A DNA stretch of 64,000 bases from Bacillota bacterium (GTDB lineage: Bacteria > Bacillota > Clostridia > Christensenellales > CAG-138): assembly GCA_023390655.1 (NCBI GenBank), contig JAEWCL010000006.1, positions 62,001 through 126,000 on the forward strand, written 5' to 3'. A program made the position numbers and the translations under genes. This document shows positions 43,154 to 51,833 of this stretch, piece after piece. A model generated the notes under the pieces. It had not been told where the DNA came from and did not search any database. It was given only the letters and a program-made list of their open reading frames with translations. Within the stretch, counting starts at the first letter, position 1, and every line of letters begins with the position of its first letter.

Positions 43154-43558
43154 ATGAGAAATGAACGGCATACCATCCAGCGCGATCTGGTGTTGCAGGC
43201 GGTGCGGGCGTGCGACGGACACTGTACGGCGGAAGAATTGTATCTTTCCATTTCGCCGGAGCATCCGCATATCAGCCGTGCGACGATCTATAGAAACCTC
43301 AACCTTCTGGTGAAATCCGGTATCCTCTCCCGCGTGAGCGTACCGAACGCGCCCGAACGGTATGAGGTCAAGAGCCCCGCGCATTATCATTTCCAATGCT
43401 TGCGCTGCGGCGATGTTGCGGATGTGGATATGCCGTATTTGCCTGAGCTTGCGCGGCAGATACGCAACACGAGGGGATGCCTTGTGCAGGCCCATTCCAT
43501 CGTATTTCACGGAATTTGCCCCAAATGCCTTAAGGAAGCGGGCGAAGAAATAAAATAA
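43154..43558 (+). CDS. perR: Fur-family peroxide/metal regulator (PerR-like)
   Basis: A 134-residue Fur-family repressor. The winged helix (about 1-80; SRATIYRNLNLLVKSGIL), the metal site HYHFQC, and the two zinc cysteine pairs CLRC (about 85-88) and CPKC (about 124-127) are present. Its partner is katA, encoded 15 bases downstream, so PerR-type peroxide sensing is likely; a Fur role cannot be excluded. ATG 43154 has AGGAA upstream. The longer frame runs over the promoter and is not used. Confidence 0.9.
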   Translation: MRNERHTIQRDLVLQAVRACDGHCTAEELYLSISPEHPHISRATIYRNLNLLVKSGILSRVSVPNAPERYEVKSPAHYHFQCLRCGDVADVDMPYLPELARQIRNTRGCLVQAHSIVFHGICPKCLKEAGEEIK

Positions 43559-43573
43559 AGGAGGGGGTTTTTT

Positions 43574-45076
43574 ATGTCTGAGAAGAAGTTGACCAATGCG
43601 GTAGGCGCACCGGTACCCAACCACGACCATTCCCTTACCGCGGGTTCACGGGGCCCGATGATGCTCCAGGACGTATGGTTCCTTGAAAAGCTTGCGCATT
43701 TTGACAGGGAAGTCATCCCTGAGCGCCGCATGCATGCAAAAGGAAGCGGCGCGTTTGGCGATTTCACGGTGACAAACGACATTACGCGTTATACAAAAGC
43801 AAAGCTGTTCTCCGAAGTCGGGAAAAAGACGCCGCTGTTTGTGCGTTTTTCCACCGTTGCGGGCGAGCGCGGCGCTGCGGACGCGGAGCGCGATATCCGC
43901 GGCTTTGCCATCAAGTTCTATACCGAGGAAGGCAATTGGGATCTTGCGGGCAACAATACGCCGGTGTTCTTTATCCGCGATCCGCGCCAGTTCCCGGACC
44001 TCAACCACGCCGTCAAGCGTGATCCGAAGACCAACATGCGCTCCGCGCAGAACAACTGGGATTTCTGGACGCTGTTGCCCGAGGCGCTGCACCAGGTCAC
44101 CATTGTCATGTCCGACCGCGGCATCCCATATAGCTACCGGCATATGCACGGCTTCGGCTCGCATACCTATAGCATGATCAATGCGGACAATCAGCGCGTT
44201 TGGGTCAAGTTCCACCTCAAGACCCAGCAGGGCATCAAGAACATCACCGACGCGGAGGCGGAAGAGTGGGTCGGCCGCGACCGCGAGAGCCACCAGCGCG
44301 ATCTGTTTGAGGCCATTGAGCGCGGCGAATTCCCCCGCTGGACGTTCTGCATTCAGGTGATGACGGAAGAGCAGGCCAACGTGCACAGGGAAACCCCCTT
44401 TGATATCACCAAAGTCTGGAGCCAGAAGGAGTATCCGCTCATAGAGGTAGGCGTGCTGGAGCTCAACCGCAATCCGGAAAACTATTTTGCGGATGTGGAG
44501 CAGGCCGCCTTCAACCCCGCGCACATCATTCCCGGCATCGGGCTTTCGCCCGACAAGCTGCTGCAGGGCCGCCTGTTCTCCTATGGCGATGCGCAGCGCT
44601 ACCGCCTGGGCGTCAACCACGATCAGATTCCCGTCAACGCGCCCAAGTGTCCCGTGCACAGCTACCACAGGGACGGCATGATGCGCGTGGACGGCAACTA
44701 TGGCGCAACGACGGGCTACTACCCCAACAGCATGGGCGAGTGGGAAGGGCAGCCGCAGCATCAGGAACCGGCGCTGCCGCTTTCGGGTGCGATGGAGCAT
44801 TATGACCCGAAGGATGACCCGACGGATGATGTGTTCCGCCAGCCCGGCGACCTTTACCGCCTGATGACGGAAGAACAGCGCGCGGCGCTCATTGACAACA
44901 CCGCCCGCAATATAGCGCCCGTGACGGAGAATATCAAGTACCGCCACGCTTCCCACTGCTACCTTGCGGATCAGGAGTATGGCGCGCGCATCGCTGCGGC
45001 TCTTGGGATTGATCTTGAAAAGGTCAAGGCGCTTGCAACGCTGCCGCACAAGGAACGGCTTGCAGCCACAAAATAG
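43574..45076 (+). CDS. katA: Catalase (heme, clade of KatA)
   Basis: A 500-residue small-subunit monofunctional catalase, decomposing hydrogen peroxide. It has the distal His in RRMHAKGSGAFG (about 54), Asn in NNTPVFFIRDP (about 127) and the heme Tyr ligand in RLFSYGDAQRYRLG (about 338). Co-transcribed with perR, so peroxide should induce it. AAAGGAGG precedes the ATG. Its presence shows the anaerobe tolerates some oxygen. Confidence 0.97.
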   Translation: MSEKKLTNAVGAPVPNHDHSLTAGSRGPMMLQDVWFLEKLAHFDREVIPERRMHAKGSGAFGDFTVTNDITRYTKAKLFSEVGKKTPLFVRFSTVAGERGAADAERDIRGFAIKFYTEEGNWDLAGNNTPVFFIRDPRQFPDLNHAVKRDPKTNMRSAQNNWDFWTLLPEALHQVTIVMSDRGIPYSYRHMHGFGSHTYSMINADNQRVWVKFHLKTQQGIKNITDAEAEEWVGRDRESHQRDLFEAIERGEFPRWTFCIQVMTEEQANVHRETPFDITKVWSQKEYPLIEVGVLELNRNPENYFADVEQAAFNPAHIIPGIGLSPDKLLQGRLFSYGDAQRYRLGVNHDQIPVNAPKCPVHSYHRDGMMRVDGNYGATTGYYPNSMGEWEGQPQHQEPALPLSGAMEHYDPKDDPTDDVFRQPGDLYRLMTEEQRAALIDNTARNIAPVTENIKYRHASHCYLADQEYGARIAAALGIDLEKVKALATLPHKERLAATK

Positions 45077-45124
45077 CCTGCCGTCAAGCGCAATGCAACG
45101 GGCGGCTTGGAACAGGAGGATGGG

Positions 45125-45526
45125 ATGAAAGCGGTATTGCTTCGAACTTTGGGGATTCTGGCCCTTGCGCTGGGCGCGATAGGGGTGTTTCTTCCCCTCA
45201 TGCCGACAACGCCTTTTGTACTCCTCGCCGCAGCGTGCTTTGCCGCAAGCAGCCCGAAGCTGTATGCGTGGCTGCTCAGGAACAAGCGGTTCGGCCCGTT
45301 TATTGAGAACTACCGCAGCGGCTGCGGCGTGCCAAAGCGCCGCAAGCGCGAGGCAATTCTGTTCTTATGGGGTACGCTGTGCGTTTCCGCCGCCGTCTTC
45401 CGAAAGCCGCTCGTTTGGGGCATCCTGCTGCTGGTGGGCAGCTGCGTCACGCTGCATCTTGTGTTGATGAAGACGGCGGAGGAGCCGCCAAAGGAAGATA
45501 CGGCAAAGGGGAGCACCCGCATTTAG
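45125..45526 (+). CDS. DUF454 (YbaN-like) membrane protein
   Basis: A 133-residue protein with an N-terminal hairpin of two helices (about 5-40), the family motif GVFLPLMPTTPFVLLAAACFAASSPK split by a loop, and two more helices (about 82-115). Function unknown in the family. ATG 45125 has AGGAGG upstream. It lies 48 bases after katA and may be read through from it. Confidence 0.85.
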   Translation: MKAVLLRTLGILALALGAIGVFLPLMPTTPFVLLAAACFAASSPKLYAWLLRNKRFGPFIENYRSGCGVPKRRKREAILFLWGTLCVSAAVFRKPLVWGILLLVGSCVTLHLVLMKTAEEPPKEDTAKGSTRI

Positions 45527-45532
45527 CGGCGG

Positions 45533-46888
45533 CTATCGCAACAAATTGGGTTCCACATTCCAATCCGCCTGTACAAGCAGGCGGATTTGGTTTTTTCTCG
45601 CGGGTTCCAGTGCATCCACATACTGCAGTAGCGTTTGTACCCAGGGCGCAGGTTCCCAGTCCGGCGTTTCCCGGCAACCGTTGAGATGCCGCAAGAGCAA
45701 GGCCACCGCTTCATCGGAAAGCAGGTCAAACACTTCGGGCAATTCCTCTTCCGAAAAACAGAGCGGCACGATCTCCAGCCAGTCCGCAAACGCGCGCACC
45801 TCATGCTGAAACAAGGAAAGCTTATCCGAAAGAAAGCGCATCTCCCGTAATTCCCCAATCAATGCGCGCAGCGCTTCGTCCGTCATCGGTTTGCGCTTTT
45901 GGTAGCGCATCACGGTCTTTGGTTCCGGCGCAGGGAATGCGGTGAAGATGCCTGCAAGGCCGTCCTCTGTTTTTTGGAGAAGCAGCCGGGAGAAAAGCTC
46001 CTGCCGCGCCGTTTCGAAGAAGACGCGCTGCGGGGCGTCCTGATACAATTCTTGCAGCAGGCGCTCTTCCGCCTGCCGCAGCAGCAGGGAAAGCGCTTCT
46101 TCCGCGCAACCTTCCAACAGCTGCCACAAGGCCTTGCGGTCTATGGGGCGCAGGTTGAGCGGGCGGATTTCTTTTTTGAGCAGCGCTCGCCCCATGGCGT
46201 TGTGGTAAACGGGCGCAAACAGATTGATGACCGCTTCGTCAGGTTCCGGGCAATGGCCGCGCAGCAGCCGGGCAACGGTCTTGGGGTCAAAGGCGGCAAG
46301 GAAACGCGTCTCGAACAGCAGTTGTTCAAGATACGCGTTGATATAGAGGATGCCTTCGCCTGTCACCGGAAGGGACAGCGGATAGTCGATCATGCACGGG
46401 ATGTCGTGGGTCGCGTGAAAAAAATCATACCGGCGGAAGAACTGTGGGAGCGCGTCGGTTCGGGTGGCAAGATACGCGAGGTTCCCGGTCCGGAAGCCCG
46501 CTTCCTCCAGCGCTGATAGCAGAGCCCTGCCGCGCGCGATCTCCACACGTACGAGTGCGCGGCCCGCCAAAAACAAAGAAGAAAGGGATTCTTCCTTTAA
46601 AAGCGCAGCGGCTTCTGCAAGGCCGCCTGCCTGCTGCAACCGGAGTCCTATGCAAAAGCAGACGGAACGGTAGAGCGATTGGGCAGTTTCCACCGGGACG
46701 GAGCTCGAGTCCCCCATGGTATAGCGTTCGGTTTCCTCTGAAAGCAGCGTATATAGCCCCAGCTGCACGTTTGCAATATCGTCGCCGTCAAACAATCCGT
46801 GATTTAACCCGTAGCACAGCACGGCATAAAAATAGCCACTGTCCCCAATTTCGGGCTGCGGAAGCGCGATGGAAGCATGTTGCTCCAT
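45533..46888 (-). CDS. Uncharacterised protein, DUF6179-like
   Basis: A 451-residue soluble, mostly helical protein. I recall this type as DUF6179 but cannot check it. It has many Leu-rich helices, no membrane segment, and a conserved-looking centre (FRRYDFFHATHDIPCMIDYPL; ILYINAYLEQLLFE). It starts directly after the stop of its partner gene (TAA then ATG), so the two are translated together. Function unknown. Confidence 0.75.
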   Translation of the reverse strand: MEQHASIALPQPEIGDSGYFYAVLCYGLNHGLFDGDDIANVQLGLYTLLSEETERYTMGDSSSVPVETAQSLYRSVCFCIGLRLQQAGGLAEAAALLKEESLSSLFLAGRALVRVEIARGRALLSALEEAGFRTGNLAYLATRTDALPQFFRRYDFFHATHDIPCMIDYPLSLPVTGEGILYINAYLEQLLFETRFLAAFDPKTVARLLRGHCPEPDEAVINLFAPVYHNAMGRALLKKEIRPLNLRPIDRKALWQLLEGCAEEALSLLLRQAEERLLQELYQDAPQRVFFETARQELFSRLLLQKTEDGLAGIFTAFPAPEPKTVMRYQKRKPMTDEALRALIGELREMRFLSDKLSLFQHEVRAFADWLEIVPLCFSEEELPEVFDLLSDEAVALLLRHLNGCRETPDWEPAPWVQTLLQYVDALEPARKNQIRLLVQADWNVEPNLLR

Positions 46889-47326
46889 TTAGTCCTCCTC
46901 GTAATCGGCGCGGATGTCGCGGCACAGGTCGTCAAGAAGCGTACCTACAAGGTATTCCGCAGATCCTTCGCAGTCCCCGTCAAAATGCTCCTTCATGTAG
47001 CCAATCAGATCGTCGTCCGTCAGGGTGTCAAGGGATTCGTTTTTAAAATAGTAGAATGCGTCCTGCAGGGAAAGCATCGTTTCCACATAGGTTTCCTGGA
47101 ACAGATAGGGGGAATCGCAGAACGCGAAGATCAGCTTTTCTAAGATCCCTTTTCCGAATTCCACGCGCCCGGTTTCAGAAAGCGCATCCCGGCGCTTTTC
47201 CATCAATGCCGTAATGTCCTGTTCACTTAAAGAGAGGCCGTATCTTGTTGTCAGCGCGTTTGTTTCCCGCAGGCTTTGCGCTTCCTGCGCGCGCTGCAAA
47301 AACAACGGGGAAAGAAATTGTTCCAT
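46889..47326 (-). CDS. Uncharacterised protein, DUF6323-like
   Basis: A 145-residue helical protein, first in a two-gene unit with the DUF6179-like gene. The segments TTRYGLSLSEQDI, GRVEFGKGILEKLIFAFCDSPY and LIGYMKEHFDGDCEGSAEYL are distinctive. I recall it as DUF6323, a constant companion of DUF6179 in Firmicutes, from memory. A GGAGGTGA-type site lies before the ATG. Function unknown. Confidence 0.75.
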   Translation of the reverse strand: MEQFLSPLFLQRAQEAQSLRETNALTTRYGLSLSEQDITALMEKRRDALSETGRVEFGKGILEKLIFAFCDSPYLFQETYVETMLSLQDAFYYFKNESLDTLTDDDLIGYMKEHFDGDCEGSAEYLVGTLLDDLCRDIRADYEED

Positions 47327-47378
47327 TGCCGCATCACCTCCGGCTTATTGTATTCCTCTATAGCGGCGAGAACCAGTC

Positions 47379-47407
47379 TTGAAAAACATCCCATTTTGTG
47401 GTATAGT
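47379..47407 (+). promoter_or_regulatory. Promoter immediately followed by a terminator
   Basis: TTGAAA at 47379-47384, 17-base spacer, TATAGT at 47402-47407. Start is expected near 47414, only about ten bases before the hairpin at 47424-47451. Confidence 0.7.
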
Positions 47408-47417
47408 AATGATGTCA

Positions 47418-47451
47418 AAAAAGAGCCGCGGAATGTTTTCGCGGCTTTTTT
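47418..47451. terminator. Leader terminator
   Basis: AGCCGCG (47424-47430) and CGCGGCT (47440-47446) then TTTTTT; A run on the other side, so it works on both strands. It stands between the promoter above and the lipoprotein gene and may act as an attenuator. Confidence 0.75.
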
Positions 47452-47544
47452 GTTGGAGGTAATCGCAGCCGGATAGAGAACCGCACGGCAATGGTTGACA
47501 GATGCAGGCCCATACGAATATCATCACGTAAAGGGGATAGGAAA

Positions 47545-47928
47545 ATGAAAAAGCCGGGTTTATTCGTTTTGACAATGGCGCTGTTCTGCGCGATTGGGTC
47601 GGCTGGCTGTGCATCTGTTGCGCAGGAAACAAATCCGGAATTTAAGGTGACAGAGAACAAGGAACTGGGCGTAGTGGAACTAAATCACGACGGGGTTGTT
47701 TATCGGCCGTATGGCGTCATACCCGACAAGTCTCTCAGAGGAAATCAAATTGGTATCCGCGAGAATGATCCGCAGAGCAAAATCTGTGAGGTGAAGGGTT
47801 ACGGTTCCGGCGAATGGCTTATTGAGTATCTTGACGTTTTTATGGGCGGCGGGGATATGCTATACAAAGCGGTAGGGATAACGGAAGTCCCTAACGAGCT
47901 GGAACGGTATAAACAATACGAAAAGTAA
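47545..47928 (+). CDS. Small uncharacterised lipoprotein
   Basis: A 127-residue lipoprotein with a signal peptide and lipobox SAGC (Cys22). The mature part is a small beta-rich domain (VVELNHDGVVYRPYG; EVKGYGSGEWLIEYLD) with no family I recognise. ATG 47545 has GGGGATAGG upstream; an 18-codon extension lacks the signal start. It is monocistronic, with a terminator after it and an attenuator-like element before it. Confidence 0.8.
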   Translation: MKKPGLFVLTMALFCAIGSAGCASVAQETNPEFKVTENKELGVVELNHDGVVYRPYGVIPDKSLRGNQIGIRENDPQSKICEVKGYGSGEWLIEYLDVFMGGGDMLYKAVGITEVPNELERYKQYEK

Positions 47929-47962
47929 AAGACCGGGAGCAATCTTTGTTCCCGGTCTTTAT
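47928..47962 (+). terminator. Terminator after the small lipoprotein gene
   Basis: AAAGACCGGGA (47928-47938) and TCCCGGTCTTT (47950-47960) with a short T-rich end. It can also serve mntP from the other side. Confidence 0.8.
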
Positions 47963-47999
47963 AACTGCTGTACCGAAACATGACAGAGGGAATCATCAT

Positions 48000-48584
48000 T
48001 CAAAAGCTGATTACCCCAAGGTGCTCAAGCAGAATTTTGACGCCGATGAGGATCAGCACAACGCCGCCTAAGAGCTCCGCCTTGCCCTGTAAATTGCCGC
48101 GCGCCACATGCCCGATGCGCACGCCGATGCAGGAAAGCACAAATGTGACAAGGCCGATGGAAAGCGCCGCGGGGATGATCTGCACCTCTAGAAACGCGAG
48201 CGTGATACCCACCGCCAGCGCGTCAATGCTGGTGGCAACGGCCGAAAGCGTCAATTCCCGGATGGAAAAGGCGTTATTTGCCTTGGGGCCGCAGCTTACC
48301 TTGTTGTCACAGGTTTCGCGGGATTCATAGATCATCTTTCCGCCGATAAAACCGAGGAGTGCAAACGCAATCCAATGATCGATGGGTATGATATAGTCTT
48401 TAAACTGGGTGCCCAAAAGGAAGCCGATTACGGGCATGACTGCCTGAAATACGCCATAGAACCCGCCGGTGAGAAAGACATTTTTATAACTGAGCTCCCG
48501 CATGGAGAGCCCTTTACATACGGCGACTGCAAATGCATCCATGGAAAGCCCAACGGCGAGTAACCCCAACTCCCAGATTGACAT
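48000..48584 (-). CDS. mntP: Manganese efflux pump MntP
   Basis: A 194-residue membrane protein with six helices in two repeats. The acidic metal motifs are GLSMDAFAVAV in helix 1 (about 14-24) and ATSIDALAVGI in helix 4, with Asp residues needed for Mn2+ in the family. It exports excess Mn2+. ATG 48584 has GGAGGAAAAGG upstream. A manganese riboswitch lies in its leader, which fits. The longer frame in the leader is not translated. Confidence 0.94.
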   Translation of the reverse strand: MSIWELGLLAVGLSMDAFAVAVCKGLSMRELSYKNVFLTGGFYGVFQAVMPVIGFLLGTQFKDYIIPIDHWIAFALLGFIGGKMIYESRETCDNKVSCGPKANNAFSIRELTLSAVATSIDALAVGITLAFLEVQIIPAALSIGLVTFVLSCIGVRIGHVARGNLQGKAELLGGVVLILIGVKILLEHLGVISF

Positions 48585-48642
48585 ATGTTCCTTTTCCTCC
48601 GCGCGCTTTTGTTCTTTATAGGAATAAGAGGCCGGCGCAAAT

Positions 48643-48766
48643 AAAAAACCCACAGGCAACGTCATGTTGCCCATGAGTCTTGTTATCAAAAGGCAAACCA
48701 GGCGGTAAAGCCAGTATGTTGACTTGCCCCGCAAGCATAATACGCTTGCGTAACTACTCCCTCACG
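48643..48766 (-). ncRNA. Manganese (yybP-ykoY) riboswitch with terminator
   Basis: On the minus strand the leader carries the yybP-ykoY hallmarks: GGGAGTAG near its 5' end (48754-48762 plus), a hairpin CGCAAGC/GCTTGCG, then GTCAACAT, and CAAGACTC at the 3' side. Outer stem CGTGAG (48761-48766) pairs with CTCATG (48672-48677). Then a terminator hairpin GGCAAC/GTTGCC with TTTTTT (48643-48672) overlaps the outer stem. Mn2+ binding would stabilise the aptamer and so free mntP transcription. Assigned from consensus features remembered, not from a model search. Confidence 0.85.
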
Positions 48767-48779
48767 GAATATCCATGTC

Positions 48780-48808
48780 AGTATAACATGGGAAGGCTTT
48801 TTATTCAA
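48780..48808 (-). promoter_or_regulatory. mntP promoter inside the end of the yibE/F-like gene
   Basis: Minus-strand TTGAAT (plus 48803-48808), 17-base spacer, TATACT (48780-48785). The -35 box overlaps the last codons of the upstream gene. Transcription starts about ten bases before the riboswitch stem. Confidence 0.75.
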
Positions 48809-50018
48809 CAGGGAGATTGCCGTTCGCCGGCTGCAGCGGATGTTGGGGCACCTGTACCCGCGCCGGCGCTGTGCTCTTTTTGTACATCGCCGCGCAGATG
48901 GCTGCCGTACAGGGGCAGACAAGCACCAGGCCGATGCAGCCCACAAACGTATGCAGGATTTCCGCCGCCACCATTTTGGAGTTGAATATACTCATCATCG
49001 GTGTGCCCTGCGCCATATACACCATCATGACGGAGATATAGCTTCCCATGTACGCAAGCAGCAGCGTGGTGGTTTGGCTGCCCACGACCGAGCGCCCGAT
49101 GGTCAGGCCGGAACGCAGCAGCGCCCCGGGCGATATTGCAGGATTTGCAAGCGCCACTTCATCGAGCGCGGAGGAGATGTCGATGGCAAGGTCCAGTATT
49201 GCGCCGGAGCAGGCAAGGTAGATGCCCGCCTGGAAGATCGCCGTCAGATCCAGATTTTCAAAACCCGCGTAAAGCAGCGATTCGGCCCACTGCATCACCG
49301 CCCCGTGGATGTTGAACCACCTTCCCAGCAGGATGGCGAGGAGGCACGTAAACAGCGAGCAGGCGACAGCGCCCAGTATGGCCGCGTACGCTTTCTTGGT
49401 AAACCCCGCCACCAGCAGCAGCGTTGCGATGGTAATGAGATTGCCGATGATAAGCGCCAGCAGCACGGGGTCGTAGCCGCGCAGCATGCCGGGCACAAGT
49501 ATTTTCCAGATGGAAAGCAGCGCAAACGCAAAGGAAAGGAGCGTGCGCAGGCCGGTAAAACCGGACAGCAGAATGATCCCCGCGGCAAACAGGCCGATGA
49601 GCGTGAGCTCCTTACCAATGCGGTAATGCTCCACCATGTTGGCAAACACGATGTTGTTCTGCGTATCGCGCTCCAGCAGCACCCATGCGGTGTCGCCGGT
49701 GAGAAACGCCTTATCGAATTCCAGCTTGCCCGTATAGAAATTGGTGGCGGGCGTTGTTTCCCCCTTGTGGGTGCCGGAGAGGATTTCGACGACGCAGCTT
49801 TGCGCGCCCTGCTTCAAAAGGCCGGTGTTGTATACGCCGTCGTTGTTTACGGAAATCACGCGCGCGCGCACGCCTTCCGAATTCAGATAAATCTGCTTTT
49901 CAAAGCCCGTGTCCATCACAAGCAATATGGCGATCATCGCCATAAACACAAGGGTAAACAGTACCTCCTTGTGGTTGGGGCGGATGGTTTGCGCCCGTTT
50001 TAACAGCTTTTGCAACAA
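48801..50018 (-). CDS. YibE/F-family membrane protein
   Basis: A 405-residue YibE/F protein with an N-terminal helix (about 15-35), an outer beta domain (about 45-130) and seven or eight helices after it, ending with a basic cytoplasmic tail. The family signature regions ALDEVALANP, SGLTIGRSVVGSQTTTLLLAY and MLRG are present. Function unknown; the family is found in many Gram-positive anaerobes. TTG 50018 is preferred because AAAGGAG lies seven bases before it; ATG 50051 has no site. The end of the gene overlaps the mntP promoter. Confidence 0.85.
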   Translation of the reverse strand: MLQKLLKRAQTIRPNHKEVLFTLVFMAMIAILLVMDTGFEKQIYLNSEGVRARVISVNNDGVYNTGLLKQGAQSCVVEILSGTHKGETTPATNFYTGKLEFDKAFLTGDTAWVLLERDTQNNIVFANMVEHYRIGKELTLIGLFAAGIILLSGFTGLRTLLSFAFALLSIWKILVPGMLRGYDPVLLALIIGNLITIATLLLVAGFTKKAYAAILGAVACSLFTCLLAILLGRWFNIHGAVMQWAESLLYAGFENLDLTAIFQAGIYLACSGAILDLAIDISSALDEVALANPAISPGALLRSGLTIGRSVVGSQTTTLLLAYMGSYISVMMVYMAQGTPMMSIFNSKMVAAEILHTFVGCIGLVLVCPCTAAICAAMYKKSTAPARVQVPQHPLQPANGNLPVE

Positions 50019-50083
50019 TGGAATGCTCCTTTCCGGTAAACCCGCCCGCATAAATGGGCAATCAAAGAGAGGTTGACAGGGAA

Positions 50084-50117
50084 ACGCTTCCCCGCACCTT
50101 TGATACGGGGAAGCGCA
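50084..50117 (-). terminator. Terminator-like hairpin after alkaline phosphatase
   Basis: CGCTTCCCCG (50085-50094) and CGGGGAAGCG (50106-50115) with an imperfect T-rich end (TTTCC) on the minus strand. Confidence 0.6.
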
Positions 50118-50132
50118 GGGTTATTCCTGAGA

Positions 50133-51677
50133 TTAGGCTGCTTTTACGCCGGTGAGCGCAACGAGCTTCTTGAAAATATCCGTATTATCGTAGGAACCGC
50201 CGAATGCTTCCGCACCGGCGCCCATGGCGTACACGGGGACGGGGGTGCCGGTATGCGCATAGGAGGTCCAGCCGATACCGGCCTTGTTGTTGATGATGTG
50301 GGTCAGCGTGACGGAAAGCGGATTATACGTGCCATAGAGAAGTTCTGTTTCCGGGTTCACGGCGCGCTCTTCGGCGGGCAGCATGGACTGCTCAAAACCG
50401 TTCGTCAGCTTTTCGTATTCATACTCGGTGAGTACAAAATCCTTGTTCGCCTCTACGGCTGCGTCCGCGTCGTCGGGCGCGATAAGGCCGAAGTTTTCCT
50501 TGATGACAGGGTAGACGTCCGCGAACGTGAGCTTGGGGTTCTGTTCCTTCATGGAGCCGATTATCTTATCGAACGCCACATAGGATATCTTCTGGCGGCT
50601 GATGATATCAAACGCCGTGTTGTAGCCGGTTGCCGCATAGCCGATTGTCATGCCGCCGGTCTCATGATCGCCGGTGACGATGATCAGGGTCTCTTCGGGA
50701 TGTTTGGCCGCAAAGTCTATTGCAACTTGGATGGCGTCTTCAAAGGCGTACACGTCGGCAATGGCTGCCATGGCGTCGTTTGCGTGGCAGGCCCAGTCAA
50801 CCTTGCCGCTTTCAGCCATCAGGAAGAAGCCGTTTTCGTTGTCCAGAATGTCGATGCCCTTCTTTACGTAGTCCGCAAGCACCAACTCGCCGTCCTTTGC
50901 ATCCATGGCATAGGGCAGCGCGCCGGAGTCCTGCGTCACGGGAGTTACCGCATACACCTTGCCGGCGGTGTTGTCAAGCGCCAGGATTTCTTCCTTGGTG
51001 TCGGCGATTTTATAGCCGTTCTGTTCAATGACCTTGTAGATATCTTCCTTGTCGCCGTCCTTGCCGGTAGGCTGGCTGGACGTGCCGCCGCCAAAGTAAT
51101 CGAAGTTGCTAGAAGCAAGCTGCAGCGCGATGTCGTAATAATCGTTGCGGGAAGCGATGTGCGCATAGAATGCTGCGGGCGTCGCGTGGTTGATCGTAAC
51201 GGAGGAAACAACGCCGATCTTCATGCCCTTGGCCTTTAACAGCTCGGTGATGCTCGCCGGCTTCGTCGTCTTATCCACATTCAGGCCGATGACGCCGCTG
51301 TGCGTCTTCACGCCGCAGGAAATCGCGGTGGCTGTGGAGGCGGAGTCCGGGCAGAAGGAGGTGGAGTCATGCGTGGTGGCAACGCCGGCCACGGGGAACT
51401 GTGTGAAGTTCAGAAGCTCCGGCGTGACTTCACCGGAGATGTTGTCGCCGCGGAATACCTGCGCGGCATTGACCTGGACATGGGACATGCCATCGCCAAT
51501 GAACACAAACACATACTTCGGGGCTTTCGTCGGCTCCTCTGTGGACGCGGGCGCGGCTACGGGCGCGGACGTTGGCGCGGCGGTCGCCTCAGGCGCCTGT
51601 ACGGGCGCAGCGCACCCCATGAGGGTTGCCGCTGCCAGGACTGCGCTCAGCGCGGCGGTACATAGTTTTTTCAGCAT
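50133..51677 (-). CDS. phoA: Alkaline phosphatase (lipoprotein)
   Basis: A 514-residue surface phosphomonoesterase. It has a lipobox LMGC (Cys22), an Ala/Pro/Thr spacer, then the alkaline phosphatase fold with FIGDGMSH, the nucleophile Ser in PDSASTATA (about 110) and metal ligands in TGDHETGG and the later SYAHTGTPV. It frees phosphate from esters outside the cell. ATG 51677 has GGGGGAATA upstream. A pit transporter gene about 11 kb away would take up the phosphate; co-regulation is not shown. Confidence 0.92.
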   Translation of the reverse strand: MLKKLCTAALSAVLAAATLMGCAAPVQAPEATAAPTSAPVAAPASTEEPTKAPKYVFVFIGDGMSHVQVNAAQVFRGDNISGEVTPELLNFTQFPVAGVATTHDSTSFCPDSASTATAISCGVKTHSGVIGLNVDKTTKPASITELLKAKGMKIGVVSSVTINHATPAAFYAHIASRNDYYDIALQLASSNFDYFGGGTSSQPTGKDGDKEDIYKVIEQNGYKIADTKEEILALDNTAGKVYAVTPVTQDSGALPYAMDAKDGELVLADYVKKGIDILDNENGFFLMAESGKVDWACHANDAMAAIADVYAFEDAIQVAIDFAAKHPEETLIIVTGDHETGGMTIGYAATGYNTAFDIISRQKISYVAFDKIIGSMKEQNPKLTFADVYPVIKENFGLIAPDDADAAVEANKDFVLTEYEYEKLTNGFEQSMLPAEERAVNPETELLYGTYNPLSVTLTHIINNKAGIGWTSYAHTGTPVPVYAMGAGAEAFGGSYDNTDIFKKLVALTGVKAA

Positions 51678-51833
51678 GGATTTATTCCCCCTTACAAAAT
51701 TGTTACACAATCATTGTAGGGGGCGTTTGCAAGGAGCCCGTAAAGGCTTGGACAAGAAAACATGAAGTATGGAAAAATCTGCGTAAAGAAACCGAAAGCG
51801 GCGCTTCCGGCTGCATGAAACATACAAGTTCTG

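Noticed and set aside
43646..45049. 467-codon minus-strand frame opposite katA
   Set aside because: The + strand clearly encodes catalase with all active-site residues; the opposite frame is a codon-bias shadow.
48840..50003. 387-codon + strand frame opposite the YibE/F-like gene
   Set aside because: It has His/Gln/Arg-rich composition, no domain, and lies opposite a membrane protein with clear helices.
50073..51239. 388-codon + strand frame opposite the alkaline phosphatase
   Set aside because: The minus strand holds a complete phosphatase with a signal peptide; this is a shadow.
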